From NCBI RefSeq assembly GCF_014901205.1, contig NZ_JACNMU010000001.1, forward strand, positions 124,001 through 188,000: a stretch of DNA of 64,000 bases, in the 5' to 3' direction. Of the stretch, positions 63,395 through 64,000 are shown one piece after another; the stretch's first letter is position 1, and each line of letters starts with the position of its first letter. Position numbers and translations under genes: made by a program. Below the pieces are notes generated by a model. It was given only the letters and a program-made list of their open reading frames with translations. It was not told the DNA's origin and did no database searches. Origin of the DNA: Meridianimarinicoccus sp. MJW13 (lineage in GTDB: Bacteria > Pseudomonadota > Alphaproteobacteria > Rhodobacterales > Rhodobacteraceae).

Positions 63395-63730
63395 ATGTCG
63401 CATTTTGAGTACAAGGTCACCCCCGCCCCCGCCCGTGGCGTGAAAGGCAAGGGCGGCAATGATGCCAGCAGCCGCTTTGCCGCGACCCTGTCCGAGGCAC
63501 TGAACCAGGAGGCCAGGGACGGCTGGGACTTCCTGCGCGCCGAGACCCTGCCCGTTGAAGAGCGGCAGGGACTGACCAGCACCAAGACCGTGTTCCGTTC
63601 GATGCTGGTGTTCCGCCGAAGCGTGGATATGTCCGAGGACGAGGCCACCAAGGCCGCGCTGCGGTTGCTGGAAGATCGGACGGATGATCGAACCGAAGAC
63701 CGCGCGGAAGACCGAACGGACGAAGGCTGA
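63395..63730 (+). CDS. DUF4177-like protein with acidic repeat tail
   Basis: A 111-residue protein. The N-terminal part begins HFEYKVTPAPARG and has EALNQEARDGWDFLRAE, which matches the DUF4177 pattern (tyrosine-start strand, then NxxxxxGWxL). The last 16 residues are a low-complexity run of D-R-T/E repeats (DDRTEDRAEDRTDEG). The ATG at 63395 follows AAGAGG. It is followed 4 bases later by the partial gene at the window edge. Function unknown. Confidence 0.65.
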   Translation: MSHFEYKVTPAPARGVKGKGGNDASSRFAATLSEALNQEARDGWDFLRAETLPVEERQGLTSTKTVFRSMLVFRRSVDMSEDEATKAALRLLEDRTDDRTEDRAEDRTDEG

Positions 63731-63734
63731 GCCC

Positions 63735-64000
63735 ATGGCCACCCCGGACAAGACGCGTGACCCTGCCAAATGGGTCTTCCTGACGACCCTGACCCTGTCG
63801 GTGCTGGCCGTCACCTTTCTGGCGGGGCTGTACCTGGCCCACAGCCGCCACCCGCTCTACCGATCCTTCATCGGCTTCACCAAGAAGGTCAGCCTTGTCT
63901 TCGAAGAGCGCGAGAACCTTGTTCCCGACGGCGAGCCGATTCATTTCCTGCAACCGGCGCGCAAGCCCGGCGACGGGGTAACGGTCAACAGCCTGCCCGA
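63735..64000 (+). CDS. membrane-anchored protein, truncated by the window end
   Basis: The first 88 codons of a gene that continues past the window. A transmembrane helix (WVFLTTLTLSVLAVTFLAGL) lies at about residues 13-32. A short basic/aromatic segment and an acidic stretch (FEERENLVPDGEPIHFLQ) follow, probably outside the cytoplasm. The ending GDGVTVNSLP could be the start of an arylsulfotransferase-like beta-propeller, but too little is visible to name it. It is co-directional with the DUF4177-like gene. Confidence 0.55.
   Translation, partial: MATPDKTRDPAKWVFLTTLTLSVLAVTFLAGLYLAHSRHPLYRSFIGFTKKVSLVFEERENLVPDGEPIHFLQPARKPGDGVTVNSLP

Overview
The window reads as a GC-rich alphaproteobacterial chromosome segment, most probably from the order Rhodobacterales (roseobacter/Paracoccaceae type). 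The pointers are a complete PhyR-NepR-EcfG general stress response locus with a HisKA_2 kinase, a hemD-mitofilin-hemY order, a VPLPA-CTERM protein-sorting tail, and a carboxyspermidine-type polyamine pathway. No rRNA, CRISPR array, intact insertion sequence or intact prophage was seen. Two tRNA genes are present, tRNA-Thr(CGU) and tRNA-Met(CAU).

Layout. 0-1.5 kb: a PepSY membrane protein. 1.5-8.4 kb: a leftward glycan operon (UDP-xylose synthase, polytopic protein, two GT2 glycosyltransferases, a UDP-galactopyranose-mutase-like flavoprotein, polysaccharide deacetylase). 8.7-18.1 kb: mixed metabolism (pirin, GNAT, aldehyde dehydrogenase, AsmA, a GMC dehydrogenase with its Tat-exported small subunit, glyoxalase, ribbon-helix-helix protein). 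18.2-25.5 kb: the general stress response island. 25.5-27.2 kb: a decayed patch beside tRNA-Thr with a frameshifted VPLPA-CTERM gene and integrase remnants. 27.3-33.2 kb: hemY-mitofilin-hemD, divergent from tsaD-YciI-EVE. 33.4-38.8 kb: a four-gene polyamine operon. 39-49.2 kb: a second glycan locus (polytopic protein, sulfotransferase, flippase, GT4, GMC oxidoreductase, epimerase, UDP-sugar dehydrogenase). 49.3-53.2 kb: potassium channel, AI-2E-type permease and a large polytopic protein. 53.4-64 kb: tRNA-Met, a TPP-enzyme/CoA-transferase pair, TTC38-like and OpgC proteins, three exported proteins, gatB and small hypotheticals.

The most coherent system is the stress island. The kinase, EcfG and NepR genes overlap end to start and diverge from phyR. 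Sequences matching the EcfG promoter (GGAAC, 16 bases, CGTT) occur exactly upstream of phyR, the DUF883 gene, csbD and the AI-2E permease, and near-matches precede nepR and the DUF1328 gene. The sigma factor therefore appears to sit next to part of its own regulon of small envelope-stress proteins. A receiver-like protein with its phospho-acceptor replaced by Glu and a Cys-bearing Crp/Fnr regulator lie inside the same stretch and may be unrecognised parts of it.

The two glycan loci together could supply UDP-xylose, a UDP-hexuronate, glycosyl transfer, flipping and sulfation, which suggests a sulfated, uronate-containing surface polysaccharide. That is inference from gene content. All homology calls come from motifs and family knowledge, without database searches.
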